Source: Dasyornis broadbenti (taxonomy: Eukaryota; Chordata; Aves; Passeriformes; Dasyornithidae). From it: a stretch of DNA of 64,000 bases. The stretch is taken from NCBI GenBank assembly GCA_013397935.1, contig VZRN01004254.1, forward strand, positions 2,303,846 to 2,367,845, in the 5' to 3' direction. Made by a program: the position numbers and the translations under genes. The notes under the pieces are model-generated. The model made no database searches. It had not been told where the DNA came from and was given only the letters and a program-made list of their open reading frames with translations. Numbering within the stretch: the first letter of the stretch is position 1; each line of letters opens with the position of its first letter. Below are positions 11,004-25,000 of the stretch, piece by piece.

Positions 11004-13263
11004 TGCATTTTTCTAGCCATTTTATTCTTAATTTATACAAGTAAAAAGCCAAAAATATATCAACTATCCTCTGTAGTTAAATGTATTTTTTGGGAGAATA
11101 TTTGATTTTTTTTTTTTTTTTTCCAATTCTTCATGACATTTTTTTTCTAAACTCAAAGAACCATAATGAAAGTGGATTACAAAATTCCTTCTCCTCTAGT
11201 AACATTGAAAGGACACGGTCAAATTCCAGTTCTATTATGCTGGACAGAAACTCTAAATTGCATGATCCCCACCTTAAGTTTTCACAATCTTCAACTGATT
11301 CATAATAGATGATGAGAGGGATAGAAACAATAAGAGATAGCATTTCCATTAGACAACCCATTCTGAAAGATTTTTGGATATCAGCCTTAAGTTTTATTTA
11401 CTCTGGTCTCAGCATTTAGATCTCTCTTCAATTCCTATTGATTTCTTCTGGCTTTTGTGTATCTAGATCTATCTATTCTGAACAAAATAAAAGAGCAGAA
11501 GAAAAACATAGCTGGACAATATAAAAAGACAGAAGAAAAAAATAGTTGGAAAAAAGTTCCTGGTGAATATAGAAAAAAAGGTCAAAACATTTTAGAGTTT
11601 AGGACTGCTAAAACACTTCCATTTTCTGCAGGTATTACCAGTCTGAACTCTCAAGAATTGGTCTCATTTTCCATGAGACAGAGAAATATGAATGTATCAT
11701 TTCCGATAATGTCATTTATTTTATGGGATTGCAAGCAAATTTCTGGGAACAATATTCCAGTTAAAAGTGTTTCACTATATAATACGACATATAATTTTGG
11801 GTTGTGACTTTTGTGAAAAGCAAACCAGAAAGATATTACCTGGCTTTGGAGTAAAATGCAGAGCAAAGTGGGATTGGTCTACTATTTCACGTAGTGGTCT
11901 TTACATTCCTGTGCTGGCACTTTTATCATGCTGCTTCTAAGAAGCGAACAGGAAAGCAGCTGTCTCATGAGAAAGAGAGATACAAACCCTTGGTTGCCTG
12001 AAGTCATGTAATAATCATACTACATCTCTGTAAAGCCAAATATCTGTCAGACTTTATAAAACATTGCAGTCACTCTGACCAAATTCCAGTCCCAGTGTTT
12101 ACTGATGATTCATTCCCAAAGTTAACAGAGAGAGGAGAAACAGCAGTTCCTGTGGAGATGTCTACCTTCCCTGTTTAATAGGAGGAAGGAGCACATTTTC
12201 AGTAGGCTGTTGTTTTCTCCCAAACTGAAACCTGTCACAGACACATAGCAGTTGCAATGAGATGGCTCCACACGTAGAAGAAAGGAGATCTGGGCACAGA
12301 TCTACCCATTTTGCCTAATTTGGTGATGACATTCATTATTTCCAGATAGTAAACAAGGACCATCAAGCAGAAAGAAAAATAAATGTTGCTCTGATCAGCT
12401 ATGTTGTACACTGACAACATAGAGGATAAAAAAGCTTCTTTCCACAAGAGTAATTTTTGTTATTAGATAGTTGGATACTTGATAAAAGAAGGAGGAATCT
12501 TGTATGTTGTTCTGCTTCCACGTAGCACTTAGTTACAAAACACTGTAGGTTCTTATAGGGATCGCATTTTGAATCAGAAGACATACCTGAGAGTTTTCAA
12601 ATCCCATTAGGTTTATATGTAGTTTGTCTACTGCACCTGTTTGAAGAAAAGAGAGAAAATTGAACCATGAAAAGTGGCAGAAAACGGAAAACAGAATAAC
12701 ACAAAATGCACCGTATCCAAGCATCTGAAGCCACTATATTCTTGTAGTAATTGATCTTTTCTTACACAAACATCTCTTAAAATGACTCAAATAACCATTT
12801 CAGGAAAATAAGATCTAGCCATGTGCTAACAAATGTTTCAAATTGCCCTCATTGCTAGTCCTTCCTTTCCCTCCCCCTCCTTCCATTTTTCATGTTACTT
12901 CGGTAAATCTACTGTGGACCTTCATAAATTATATCCTTTCAACTAAGGTAAGTCCAGTTGGAGAGAGTGGATCTGTGTGTTGAAGTGGCACAAGAGGCAT
13001 CTCTGCTAACAAGCTCACTAATCTAGCAGTGAGGTTCTCCAGCCGCATTCAGTGCAGAATGCTGACCAAAGCCCCGCGAGAAGCAATGCATGGGCTGCAG
13101 TCAGGGAAGGGGCTGATGAACGGCAGGAGGGAGGAGGTTCTCACGCTTCCACCATGAAAAATGCTTCCCTGGGAACTCCCTCGAGTACCTGTAGCCACTC
13201 AGTACAGGAAAAGAATGGCAAGAATGAGAAGTCCATGGAGAGCTGCAGATTGATGAGCTCGTT

Positions 13264-13306
13264 TGGATGACACAGGTGTGGTGTGGTAACCCACCTGTGT
13301 CATCCA
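13264..13306. repeat. 15-bp perfect inverted repeat, 13-nt spacer
   Basis: TGGATGACACAGGTG (13264-13278) is the exact reverse complement of CACCTGTGTCATCCA (13292-13306). With the T at 13279 bulged, a further three pairs form inside (13280-13282 with 13289-13291), leaving a 6-nt loop. The palindrome contains CAGGTG/CACCTG E-box-type sequences on both arms. Confidence 0.85.
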
Positions 13307-13490
13307 CCACTGCAGGACTGCTGCAGTAAGTAAGTAGGAGCTCTTCAGAAAGGAGGAAAAAATGCATTTTGGGCAATGAAGCTGGTTGAATTCAAGATTT
13401 GTTCTGCGAGACACCAGACAGGAGATTATGGGCAAAGATCAGAGGACAGACTAAGACAGGTGACATCACAGTGAGTTGATAAAAGACGGC

Positions 13491-13711
13491 AACAAAGCTG
13501 CAAAAAGGAAAACTCTGGTTAGATATAAGGACATTTTTTTTCACCATGAAGGTGATAAAATATTGTAACAGTTTCCCTGAGAGGATGTGGCATCTTCTTC
13601 CCAAGAAACATTCAGAATGAAACTGATCAAGGCCCTCAACAGCCTGCTCCAAGCTGGCATCTCTTTCAGAGGGGGATGGACCAGATGATGCCCAGCAGTA
13701 GCTTCCCATCT
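13491..13711 (+). mobile_element. CR1 LINE 3'-end fragment
   Basis: It follows the CR1 3' region in order: 'ggttagatataaggac', 'ttcaccatgaaggtgat', a degenerate form of the segment encoding 'HWNRLP', then 'gatggaccagatgatgcccagcag' in the usual tail position. It is 5'-truncated, old and heavily mutated, and it lacks the terminal octamer repeats. The orientation is the CR1 sense direction. Confidence 0.8.
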
Positions 13712-16700
13712 AAATTATTATTTTATTTTATGAATTAATGCAGGTATATGCAGGATGTCAGTGGAAAATGAAAGAGTTAAATAGTTGTCATAGCTGCAGA
13801 GCAAGTTGTTCCTTTGGTGTCTTTCTTATTTGTTACTCGGCATCGTGATGTGTTTCTTCTGACGTATTCACCTCTCTCAGCAAGAAATCTGCAATTTGCT
13901 TAATCTTATTCCAAGTGCCTGATTACAAGCCTTAATCACTCAGCAGGCCTGACCATAATTAGTATCTGAGGATCTTTCCTTTGAGAATTGTGAGAAATGG
14001 CAGATTCAGCAATCTAAAAAATATCTTTGAAACAAAATATAGTTTAAGCTTAACAGTAGGAAAAAGGTAGAGCAAAATATAGTTTTATAAAACTATAACT
14101 GTGGGTAGATGAGATTCAATTAATGAGATGTGAACATCCATATTGTTTATGTCTGAGAAATGTATCCAGGAACTCTTTATTAGTAGGACTTTTTCACATA
14201 AAAGGAGAAATCTAAGATTAGTTTTATTTATTTTATTCCAAAACTTCCTATAACTCTCCATTGATTATGTGGAAAGAAATGCGGCTAAGGGCAACTATTT
14301 TACCTACAGATGCTGACATTGTAAGTGTCTACACTACATTAAGTAATTCCTCAGTTTCAGTTCTTGCTTATCTCTGAGTCTGGGTTCCAGTCTGCATCCA
14401 AAAATTTGCACTTTAGACTTTTTTTTTCCTGAAGACTTCTCCTTTTACTTTAATCCAAGTTTTATGTTCTCTGCTCTGTTTCCTGATCCTGGCTAAACCA
14501 AGTGAGTCAGACTGCAAGAATGTCACAAGTTCATGTGTAGATTGATGGAGCTGCAATATTCTGAAACGTTTCTAAGAAATGAATATAAGGATTGTAATAA
14601 ACACTGTTTACAGAGCCAATTTCCTGACAAACATGGTCTGTAGATGCATGAAGCAAACACCACAACAACCCTGTTAAGCCACAGCATTCATAAAATATTT
14701 ACATGCAACTTTGAATTTGTCACAATATTTTAAATATTTCAAGCAGTATCACTGGTAACTTGGATCCTTCGCAGTAGTTCGCACCCAGACTTCTCATTTC
14801 AAACTTTCTGCAGACACTGCCAGATGTTTTCAGCAACTTTTGACAAGTTTCTGCACAATTGTTGCATCTAACAAGAGTGCATTTTCTTCCATTAAACAGA
14901 AGTTAAAACCAAGACTTCTGAAAACAAGGTCTGCAAGAATCAATCCTCCATGAGACGCTGTAAAAGAATGCTGTTTATTCAGCTCGTTTTACATGAAACA
15001 TCTAGTGGTGTTGCAATACAATTTGAAACAAATTTTATGCATGTTCCCCGCAGAAAGCAAATGAAGGAAGGATGCCAAAAAAGTTTAGGTGAACTTGAGA
15101 AAGAGCAAATGGAGATATCTGTTTATGACTTTCAGACATGATCATTTTCTGGAACATTGGACAATGTAGTAAATAGAGATCATCTAGAGGAGGTAGGGGT
15201 GGGAATACGGGCAGAACTGAGAAACAATACTACATTCTAATCCTATTTCACTCTTAATTCTGATTTTATGAGATCTAGCTTTGATATTCTGTTCATTTCC
15301 CAGAGTTTTCTAACATTCAATATTTTGTGGGGGCCAGGGAAGGGGAGTAGTTAATCCATTTAATTTGTTGCTTAAGTACAAAGAACAAGATCTTAGATGC
15401 AGAGGGGTGCAATTCTGTTGTTTTCACCAAGTATTCAAAGATATGTGTGTACAGAGGGGAAAAAAAAATACATGGAAGTCCTTCAAAAATGTTGTATTTC
15501 TGTCAGTGTGTGATATAAAAATTCCATGTAAAATAAGCCATGACAACCTCAAGAACTTATTCCAAGTTTCTCTGCAATTTTTCTCAGCAAATGTTCTATT
15601 TCTAATGGGAGGTCTGTATAACACAGTGATACACACATATCCTGTCATGTGGAGGCTCAAGTCACAACTGCAAAGCACAGCTGTGCTCTCTGTGATTTGT
15701 ACTCAAAGATCTTTAGAGAAAACAAAACATGAAAACACAGTACGTCCCCTTCTCTTTGTGCTTCATCTCTACTGTATCTTTGCAAATACATCAGTCACTA
15801 TCATTTTCTTGTCTCTTTTCCTTTTTTTCATCCCTGGAAGATCTAATCAAAGTTCATTTCCAGAGGTTTGGCAACCTACCTAGAAATGTGTTTATTACCT
15901 TTAAAATCTTTGATCAGACCCAGAAGTTTATATCGCCTCTTTTTAACACAAATACTTGTAGTGCTGACAGCTCCAAATCAGAGCCAAGACCCATAAATCA
16001 CTGAAGGATTTTGTTTAAATACGACTATTTATTTTTCTTGGCCTGTTACTTGTTGCTTATATTCAGCAAGAGTCAGAATGTAGTGGGTAACACCCAACAA
16101 AATAATTAATCCTAATGCACATAGGTCTATCAATACATAGAGATTAATAAATAGCCTCTTATTTTCCATAACACAAAGAGGTTGTACAACAAAAAATTAA
16201 TTTGGAAGGACTTCACTCATTATATTCACATTTTAAATTGGGAAAAAGAAAGCATAACATGGTGCAGCATTTTCAGTGGGGGCCTTACTACAAATTGAGT
16301 CTGAAAAGGAATGAATAACCTTTATTCCCTTCGCTCTCTGGTCTTCATTTACAAGTGGTACATCTGTTGTATAGTTGGAAAGCTGATTAATGCACTTACA
16401 CAATGTGTCTCATATACTTCAGAGAAATGGGGTTTCACTGGAAAAAAAAGAACTCTTTAAAGGCAAATCCTGTAATGACAAAATCTCTAAGAAAGGAAAA
16501 GATGGCAGCTGATGGCTACAGTCTGCTTTTCCACTGGGTATTATTAGTACTGTTCCAGTGTCAAGTGTAGAACCGCACTCAACAGCTCTCACTTCAAATG
16601 CAGAGACATCTACAGAGGCTTGAGCTTTGCACTAGCTTTTTTAACCAATGGAAAGAAGGAAGAAAGAAAACTTCACTCTGCTATTGCAAGACTCCTTTTT

Positions 16701-19700
16701 ATTCACTCAGACTACGCTTCCAATGGAGTACACAAGCACTCAACTTACTTTTCCCACCAGCTAAGAGAAGAAGGGCCCTTTCAGCAAGAATAAAAACCCC
16801 CCATTTATGATACTTTTGAAGCTTTCCACTTATGGCTAACAGCAAGCATATGCAGTAAAAAAAGGACTCCTAAATGGAATTTTAGCTGCTGTATTGTTTT
16901 TCTCATCAAATCAAATTGCAATGACTTTGAGTCGTACAATTCATGCAGCACTCAAAGACAAACATTCAGGGACAAACATACAGCACTTAAAAATGTGTGG
17001 AAACATATATTGAAAGTAGCCTAGAAGTATTGCAGAGCCAAATTCCATCAGGGTAAATGTGAACTGTTCTGTCTCACTTTGATTGCTTTTGCATCAGGCT
17101 CTTTAGTCAGTTTTCAACTGCAGTCTTTCCTCTCTTCATCTTTTCTTCCCATGAAACAATACAACAAAGGTTAAAAAGATGGTTTCAAGTGTGATGTATC
17201 CATCCATTCAATATTGAACTTACTTAAAATGAACACAGGATTCTCCAGAATCTGAGTGATTACAAATCATGTGTCTTGTTAGTCAAGAAACCCCACCCAA
17301 AACAAGTATTTCAACATGCAAAAAAATCTGTCCTCAGAAAAAGCAATTATATGTGGAAACAACCCGTAAAATAAGCTGGTTAGGTTCTCGTAAGAATTAA
17401 CACAAAGGAATTGGTAAAATGGTTCTCAGTCTTGATGCAGTACAGTAACAGCAGCAACCAGCAGCAGTGCATCAGCTGATTCTTGCAGGAAGAAAAGTCC
17501 TTGTGGACTTATGTGTAGCATACTGCAGAATTGACAAGGCTACAAGGTTGCTTGTTTAGTTTTCCAGTCCAACACAGGTCATTGCTGGAGGCATGGTATT
17601 ATACCAGACTGGTTTTATAGTAGTGATTTGTAGTGACAAAGTTTTTGCTCTTGCTAAAGAGTCAGATTTTAGAGCAGACGGTCTGCCTTGTGTAAGCACC
17701 TCATAAAAAATCATGGCCCTCTTTTTCTGTCATGGCAAATGACAAGTGGATCTTCTCCTTTGTGTCTGTTCTCTTGTTCATATTCCCTGTGACTTTGATA
17801 TAAGACTGTTGTTTTGTTGTGGTGCTATTTTTGACATACGCTTCAGTTTACAATGCAGATGGCACATTGATTTAGTGCCAAGATTTTTATATGTATATTT
17901 CTATATATGTCTACATACACACTGGAATTGGCATCACAAATTAATTAGAAAAAGGAGGGATATGTTATATCTTTTAAAGTGCAGAGTAGATTTTTCTATG
18001 TTGAAGTAGGGAATCTAAAACATAAAGTCATTCTGATACAGAGATTAGTTCTAATCAGGGTCCAGAACAGACTGAAAAAAAGCATTGATAAATGACTCCA
18101 CTTCTTGTGGTGGCTTGTTTTAACTTGGAAAAAACTGCTTGGTTTGCACCAGAGCTTCATTATATAACATAAGATAGGTAAGAAATAGTCACAGGCAAAA
18201 CTACTGAATAATTGTCACAACTGAAAGATAACTCAAAAATCTTCTCCTTTCAAGCAGGATGATTTCAGCAGAGAATCAGAATTTTAGTTCTTACAAATTA
18301 CCTGTGAATATGGCCGGCTATGAAATGTCTATTCACCTTCACGCACTGAAGCAGGAATTGCTTTACTCAAACACCTCACTTTCTTGTAATGCAGACGGTG
18401 AGAAAATCTAAATCACCTCTGTGTTATTTTTCAAAATTCCTTATTATACTGCCATTTAACCAAAAAGTGACAGTGTGTTTGATACAGTTAATTCTTGAAT
18501 TATAATGTCTCAGCTGTTCTTGGGTGACATGCAAATAAGAGTACTTTTACCCACATATTTAGCATGCATGCACAAGTTACCACTCTATAAGCAAAATGCT
18601 CAGGATGAGGAAAACAACAAATTGGGGCTGTACAAAACACTTCTTTAGCTACTTCTTTCAAAGAGAATTTACCACAATCCTGGTAATTTTTGAGAAAAAA
18701 ATGGTTACAAACACCTGCTGTAGTATCTAATTCAATCCTCAGGTAAACTAATTAAACACTCAAGCCTTCAAATTTCCTCCTGCTAATGGAATCCTGGGCT
18801 TCTCAGCAAAGTCTGAAATATCTTTAGTTAATGCATAATGCTGTCCTTTTTCTGGATACAAAATGAAAATTAAGATATTAAGTGAGTCAGAACAATATAT
18901 TCCACTGCTAATTTTTTTCTAACTTTTTAAATGTTATATGAGGTATAGTGCCACACCATCTTGCCATAGCTTCAGCAAAACAGAAACTGCCTGTCCTATT
19001 ACACCTCTGTGCTCTGAGTTGAGTTTGGAAGCTTATTTAACATGAAGTCGTTATTTATGTCTTACACATTTCTTCCTTCTTGTTTTGACAAAAAATCCAA
19101 CAAAAACCAGCAAAAGACATAGTGGATTCAGAGATTTTCCATGGGCTAAATCAGTCAGCAATTAAATAAATGTCTTGCAAAGCCTACGTCTGCCCAGGAG
19201 ATGCATAAGCCATCAATTTTCCTTTGCCTTCACGTGGATCAAGGTTACTGTCCATAAGATCTAGGAGCACCAGAACCTTGTTTTGAACACAACAGAGACT
19301 AAAAACGAAATCAAAAATAAGGAGTACTGCAGATCCATGAGTCATTCACACACAAGTTCTTATTTTTGAGCTCCTCTGGCAAAAATACCTCTGCCAGCTT
19401 TCTCTTGTGGAGGATGTGTATGTAACACTTGTTATTCTTTAGAGCAGTGTTACTTAAAAAGATCTGTCTGAAAATAGAGTGGGACTGCAAAAGACAACTA
19501 AGAAGAAAACAAGGAAAAGAAGGAAAGATGATTGCTTTGGGGCAGCATCATATCAATAGTGGGAGAAGAGATTTAGCGAGCACAAAAACGCACCACCTGC
19601 ATCTCCTGTAATACCTCTTGATTCCATTGCTATGAGTGATTCATAATCTGGAAGATATGCTTTAATTTAGTGTTTCAGCAAATTCTGAGCATTTAATGAA

Positions 19701-21464
19701 ATTTCTGATCAGAGAATGGAGCACTGAGTCTAGTCTTTGAACAAACAAGTCAATATTATGGTTATTTCCTTGGTTTTACTATTTGGGTGTATGTTTTCCT
19801 AGAAATCTCACAGCAAATGAAATATTTCTCATAAAAAATCGAATTTTTTGGTAAAGAAAATGAGAAACTCTTATTATGTGCAGCTGCCCACTCCTCACAC
19901 CCGTAAAAAAGCAAAACCTCAGGTTTTTGCAATTTGTCTCTGTGGTGGTCTGATTGCATCCTGTCAGGGTCCCTCTTCACTTGGGACCTGCACTAAGGCC
20001 CTCCTCATCAGCATCAGCAAAAGATTAGGATACTCATCTGCAGTACAGGGTGCTAAGCCTCATGTCCCAAATCAAGCACAGCAAGGGGCCTTGACCTCAG
20101 TGTGATACTACTTGAGCTAATCATGTTATACCATTCACTCTTCAGGCATGGAGGGGATGTAGTTTCTCTTTTCCGCTCAAACCAGGTGTGTTTTAGAAGA
20201 AAAGTTTTATGTTTGAAATATAAAAATTTCTCCATGATAAAGGCATTTAATCTGAACGTTCCTGACAGACTCTCATGCCAGGCAAAACATCAAAAGAATT
20301 TATATTAAATAGCTTGTAATCAGTCCTTTTTATGATATGAGGTAGCTTTATAAACAGCTTTCTAGGCTTTCAGTAGATTATTAATTTTGATGGTTGATTT
20401 TAGTACTAATCCATTTCAGTCTCCTTAATAGAGAGTACTTGGTTCTGAAAAGAGAGGACTTGATGAGCAGACTACAAATGCTTTAAAAGCTCTCGCAAGA
20501 AGCTGGTAATAATCTGTTCTTCATGGATAAACAAGAAGTAATGGACTTAAATTGCTCTGAGGAAAGTCCAGGTTAGTCATTATCAAAGACTTTCTAAATG
20601 GTAAGGGGAAGTGAATCCCTGAAACACTGACTGGGAGAAGTGTGGTAACTTTGTCACTGTAGGCCACTAATACTGGGCTCAGAAAGCAAGAAAGGAGCAG
20701 GTATAGCTGGTGCTGCCTTGGAGTAGAAGGATGGAATAGGCATTGTTTCTTCTATGCAATTTTTAACATCCAATCAAAATCCAGCAACTCTATAAAAAAG
20801 GTAATTTCGCAAAAGGTTAAAATATAAGGTCTCTAAGGTTTCTTAGATTAGTGTTAGAATCGCTTTTTACATGTGGAAGGTTTTGAATATTCAAATTTCA
20901 GTGTTACACTCAGCCCTTTCTAGAAATAAAATTTGGCTTCCTATGCAGCACTTTGCCACACTGTTGGTAAACATAACATAATTAAATCACATATATGAAC
21001 CTTAGCAACTCAGTTCCACTCTTATTCAAACATTTTCTTTAGCTTCACTGTTTTATTTTCTTCTGAAGTTTGGACTTCATTCACATGGTATGTCTTCTGT
21101 ATTTATATTCCCCGTGTATAAGGAACCTTCATTTCAGCTCTTGAGGTTAATGAAGTTCTGTCATGTATTTAAAATCAAACAAAAATTCTCTTGAATTTCA
21201 GCCTTGCTTAATACTGTATCATAAAGGCTTTTAAACAAAATTTGAAATACTTGAATTGAGAAAGAATGCCTTATAAAGTACTGTAAGATGGCAGAAATAT
21301 GGAAAAAAGGCTTCATGGATGAATCTTTATCCTCATTCAATTAAGAAGAGCCAGAAATTCAATAATGTAAAATAAAATTAACAACAATAATCAAGGTCTC
21401 ACAGATTTCAGGCCATGCAGTTTAAGAGGAGGAACATCCTCCCTACATGGAGGTATCTGCAGTC
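13712..21464. other. Unique non-coding stretch
   Basis: No gene or recognisable transposon is seen over about 7.7 kb. The longest open frame, 172 codons at 15365-15883, is cysteine- and phenylalanine-rich, has no recognisable domain and is overlapped on the other strand by an 84-codon frame, so I treat it as chance. A 20-bp perfect palindrome is at 14078-14097 and a CAG-rich patch is near 17445-17475. Confidence 0.5.
14078..14097. repeat. 20-bp perfect AT-rich palindrome
   Basis: TATAGTTTTATAAAACTATA is its own reverse complement with no spacer. The TTTATAAA centre is TATA-box-like, but no gene is identifiable beside it. Confidence 0.85.
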
Positions 21465-22084
21465 TGTCAGGGACTGAAAATAGCTCATGCCTCAAACATT
21501 GATATAAAGCCTTATAAAGAAGCTACAATCAAAGAAACCCCCCTGAAGACTGGGACTTTGGGCTGAAAGTCAAGCTGCTAATTAGATAAAGGGACACCTG
21601 TTGTTCAATCACCCCCAGCTGAGTTTGGGGTGAGGGAAGAGCACAGTTCACAAAAGCCAGGTTTACACAGACCTCCTCCCCCAAATGACAGAATGCCCCT
21701 GGCTCCCCCAGGGGGACATGCCCGGACATTGCCACCTGGCTTGAAGGTACATTAACCCATGAGATTCTATGCTTTTCTGGGGGGGCCTTCATCACCAAGA
21801 ACACCTACCGAAGAGAACTATCAGTACGCTACGGAGGACCTTCACCACCGAGAAAGAGGACCATCAGGACACCAGCGGGACCCACGGAGTGGTGATATTC
21901 TTTTTGTCTTGTCCCTGTCCCTGTTTGTCCCTCCACCCCTCTCCCTGTTTCTCTCTTTCTCTCTTTTCTCTCTCTCTCACATTTACTACCAAATAAAACC
22001 CATGCTATTGACTGGCATATGGTCTCGTTTGCACCTTAAGTCGGGCAGAGGTTTTTCTAAAACTTTAATAATTGGATGGTAACA
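21465..22084 (+). mobile_element. Solo LTR with perfect 5-bp target duplication
   Basis: The element starts TGTCAGGGACTG and ends GGATGGTAACA, with CAGTC on both sides (21460-21464 and 22085-22089). It carries AATAAA at 21992-21997, about 90 bases before its 3' end, and a pyrimidine-rich block (21896-21980) upstream of that. This is the U3-R-U5 order expected of a plus-strand LTR. There is no internal coding sequence, so this is a recombined solo LTR. A five-base duplication fits an ERVL-like insertion, but I do not recognise the family and it does not resemble the other LTRs here. The two open frames inside it (107 and 75 codons) are not genes. Confidence 0.85.
21992..21997 (+). promoter_or_regulatory. 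LTR polyadenylation signal AATAAA
   Basis: AATAAA sits in the 3' third of the 21465-22084 LTR, followed by a short GT-containing stretch (tggtctcgtttgc), consistent with the R/U5 boundary region. Confidence 0.65.
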
Positions 22085-25000
22085 CAGTCTAAATATAATT
22101 TAGAGCCTATACATACCTTAACCTTAAGACATAGTAGGTTAGTGTGCAGTTCTGAGCCTTTCAGGATATTTTGGCTGGAAAAAAGGATAAATGTGAGATT
22201 TCCCTCAGCCCTGTTGTAGCTTAACTGTGTTCAGCAGGGTTAAAGATACTCAAAACAAAGCATTTAGTTAGGATGGGTGGTAACTGCTGGAACATATTGA
22301 AAATGTCAGTTCACAGAGGGCCTCTATTCCAAGTACCTACCTCAGACAGGGTAATCTTCTATACTCTGAGATTATGTTGATGCTGAGCATCTGATATAGA
22401 TAGCATGGAGTGATCTGTCCACCCTACTGATACTTTTGGGATCATAATTTTGTGAATTCCTTGTATGGATAGACTTAGTTTGATTTCTCCTTAAGGAAAT
22501 TACCAGAAGTCCTTACAATATCACAAAAGAAAATTCCTTTATGTCCTTTTAAATTACAAAGGAACTTCCACAAAAAGAAGCAGCACTTCCCATGCTGTCT
22601 TGTAATCAGAATGCACTATGATCAAGTGAACAAAAGATGGCTAAAACATTAACCCTGTTGCTAAACCCAGTATTGTGGCTGCTCCTTGGCAGTTTGTATT
22701 TCATAGTTTAAAGCCTTTCTAGCCTGAATGCTACTGATATCTTCCTTCTTGCATTTAATAATCAAAATATTAATTTAAAAATTAATCTTAATTTTATTTA
22801 ATTATAGAATTGTAGCTAACTTTTGAATAGAATTAAGCCTGTCACATTTAGCCATCAACCCAATACAAGAACTCAAAAATTGTATGAAAACTTATCAAAA
22901 CTGGGCCATTACACAAATTGACATGAAATACAAATTATTCAATTGTTTTATGTTCTTCTTTAAAAGTGTGGGGTATAGTTGCAAATTTTTACACCCATTT
23001 TTATATTTGGGCATGAATTTCCAGTGAACAGCAAAATAATCCTGCCTCATTTGATTGCAAAAAGCTGTTTTCTTATTTGTGCTGATAGAATGCATTTGAG
23101 TTATTGTTACAAGACTCCTTTACACCATGTGTCTGTATTTTATCAAAACTCAGAATTTCTAACTAATACTTTAAAGGTTCCGTTCCTCTGTTGGATTACA
23201 ATATACAGTTGCCTTTCAATTTTTTTTAGTATAGAGGATTACCCCCACACTTTCAAAGCTGTAAAGTAATTAATCTTCCTTCCCCTGCACCTAAGAAATA
23301 TTCTGTAGCCTGCATTAAGCCCTTAGACTGTCTGGCATTTGGAAGCAGAAGGGTTCATGCTTTTACATCCACCTGCAGCAAAAGCCAAAGTTTTTTTCAC
23401 AATGCACAGGAAGAAAAATGAAGCAGCACTCTCTTTTCTTGGCTGCATTGTCTCTGCAATACTAACTGAAATAAACAGCAGTTGACTTAATGCTGTCCCT
23501 TATGACTTGAAAGTACACAGGAAAAGAATCTTTCATTTGAAAGTGACATTTAAACAGCCATTTCTTGAAGTAGACCCATATTTAAGGAGGCAGTGTTTTC
23601 AGCTGATGAAGTTCAACTTGTCAAGACATTTTCAATTACCTTCCTAGGCATAAAGATATAGCTGGTGTTGAAGTGGAACCTTTATTCATTTTAGTTGGCA
23701 CCAAAGAGACCAAATCGGAAAACACAGGTCAAAGAGAACAATTTTGCTTTTTGTGGGTTTATCTGCACACACTCTTATTTCTTGTGACATAACCTTAGGC
23801 CATAGTTCATGAAACAAGTCGTGGACAAGTGGAATGTCAGAACCATTTTGGATTGCCATTGAAGCAGACAGAATTCAAGGCACAAAACTAAACGCATAAG
23901 AACTTCTGTTTGCCAGTCAAGCAGTCAAAAAAGGCTGGAGTACACAGTGCAGTAGTTCATGGGATCTGTTCAGGTTAATCTGGAAGACTGTGAAACAATC
24001 TTCCCTATCCTCTTTCCTTTGCTGATTTATTCACACATGGTTAGGAAAGTTATAATGTACTTTTAATCAAATAACTGATTATTTTATGTATTGATACAGA
24101 ATCTTCTCACCCAGAATTTTCCTTTTATCCCTAAGAGAGATATAGAATTGCATTGAATAACAAACTAGTATTTAAAAATATTTTGCCAATTCCCTTCAAG
24201 TCACTGAAATAAAATAAAAACGGTTGCTCATATTTTTGTTTTGTAACACTTCCAGATTTGCCCCATGTCTATTCCTTTTCAAGATTGAGAAAACCATCTC
24301 TTTCAGAGTTGTTCTCTTAAATTACAAAGAAGAATAAGCAGAATAGCAAAAGCCTGTCAGACAGTGTGCTTAACTGAATGTCATGAAGAGTATACTTTAA
24401 TTCCCTCATGATTAATCTCAGGGACTTTAAGAATGTCTTCCACATCCAGGTTGATGTCTGCTGTGTAATGCAGAGTCTTTGTGTCTTCTCATTTTTGTTG
24501 AAAATGAGATTTTGCTATTAAAAAGTTACAATTCTAAAACTTTTACACAACCTGAATAATAGGGTTTTTCAGTGAAAAAAAAATTGCAACTTTCATTATG
24601 AAAACATTTCTTTCAAATACTCCTAATGCCTTTTTCCTTAACTTCTACAATAAAATTTATGAAGTGATATCTTTGACTACAGCATATAATCCCAGTTTAT
24701 GAATCTATAAAGTACAGGGAATGAAAATTAACAGTGTTTGTTTACAGAAATAATAAGTCTTAGCCCACATATAATAATATTTTCCTATTTATTTGACTAA
24801 TCTGAAGCTACATACACAGCAGTGCCAGTTATCTAGTTATTAGAGTTTTGAAATGACGTATGAATTCACTGCATTTTCATTTTCATAAATATTTCCTAAA
24901 GAGAGTTTCAGAAGGTGGTATGACTGATTTATCTAGATAACAGTGGGTGTAGCAAAGTTATTTCCTGGTATAAGATGTATCTGATAGGCTGAAAAATATT

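Larger units (their letters stand above)
6495..13263. other. Unique non-coding stretch with simple repeats
   Basis: No gene is supported. The longest open frames (116 codons at 11457-11807, 91 at 13101-13376) have no recognisable domain. It contains the (AAT)n tract at 7508-7551, an A/C-only tract at 10960-11003, a T-run near 11107-11122, and a small perfect 17-nt palindrome around the ATATCCTC sequence near 10408-10424. Local GC rises somewhat at 6900-7130 and 13020-13200 without an identifiable cause. Confidence 0.5.

Noticed and set aside
15365..15883. 172-codon plus-strand open frame
   Set aside because: No recognisable domain, odd composition rich in Cys, Phe and Leu, an overlapping minus-strand frame, and no splice or promoter context. 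Likely chance in 64 kb.
21759..22082. 107-codon open frame ending in a Ser/Leu/Phe-rich stretch
   Set aside because: Encoded by the pyrimidine-rich part of a solo LTR; no domain.
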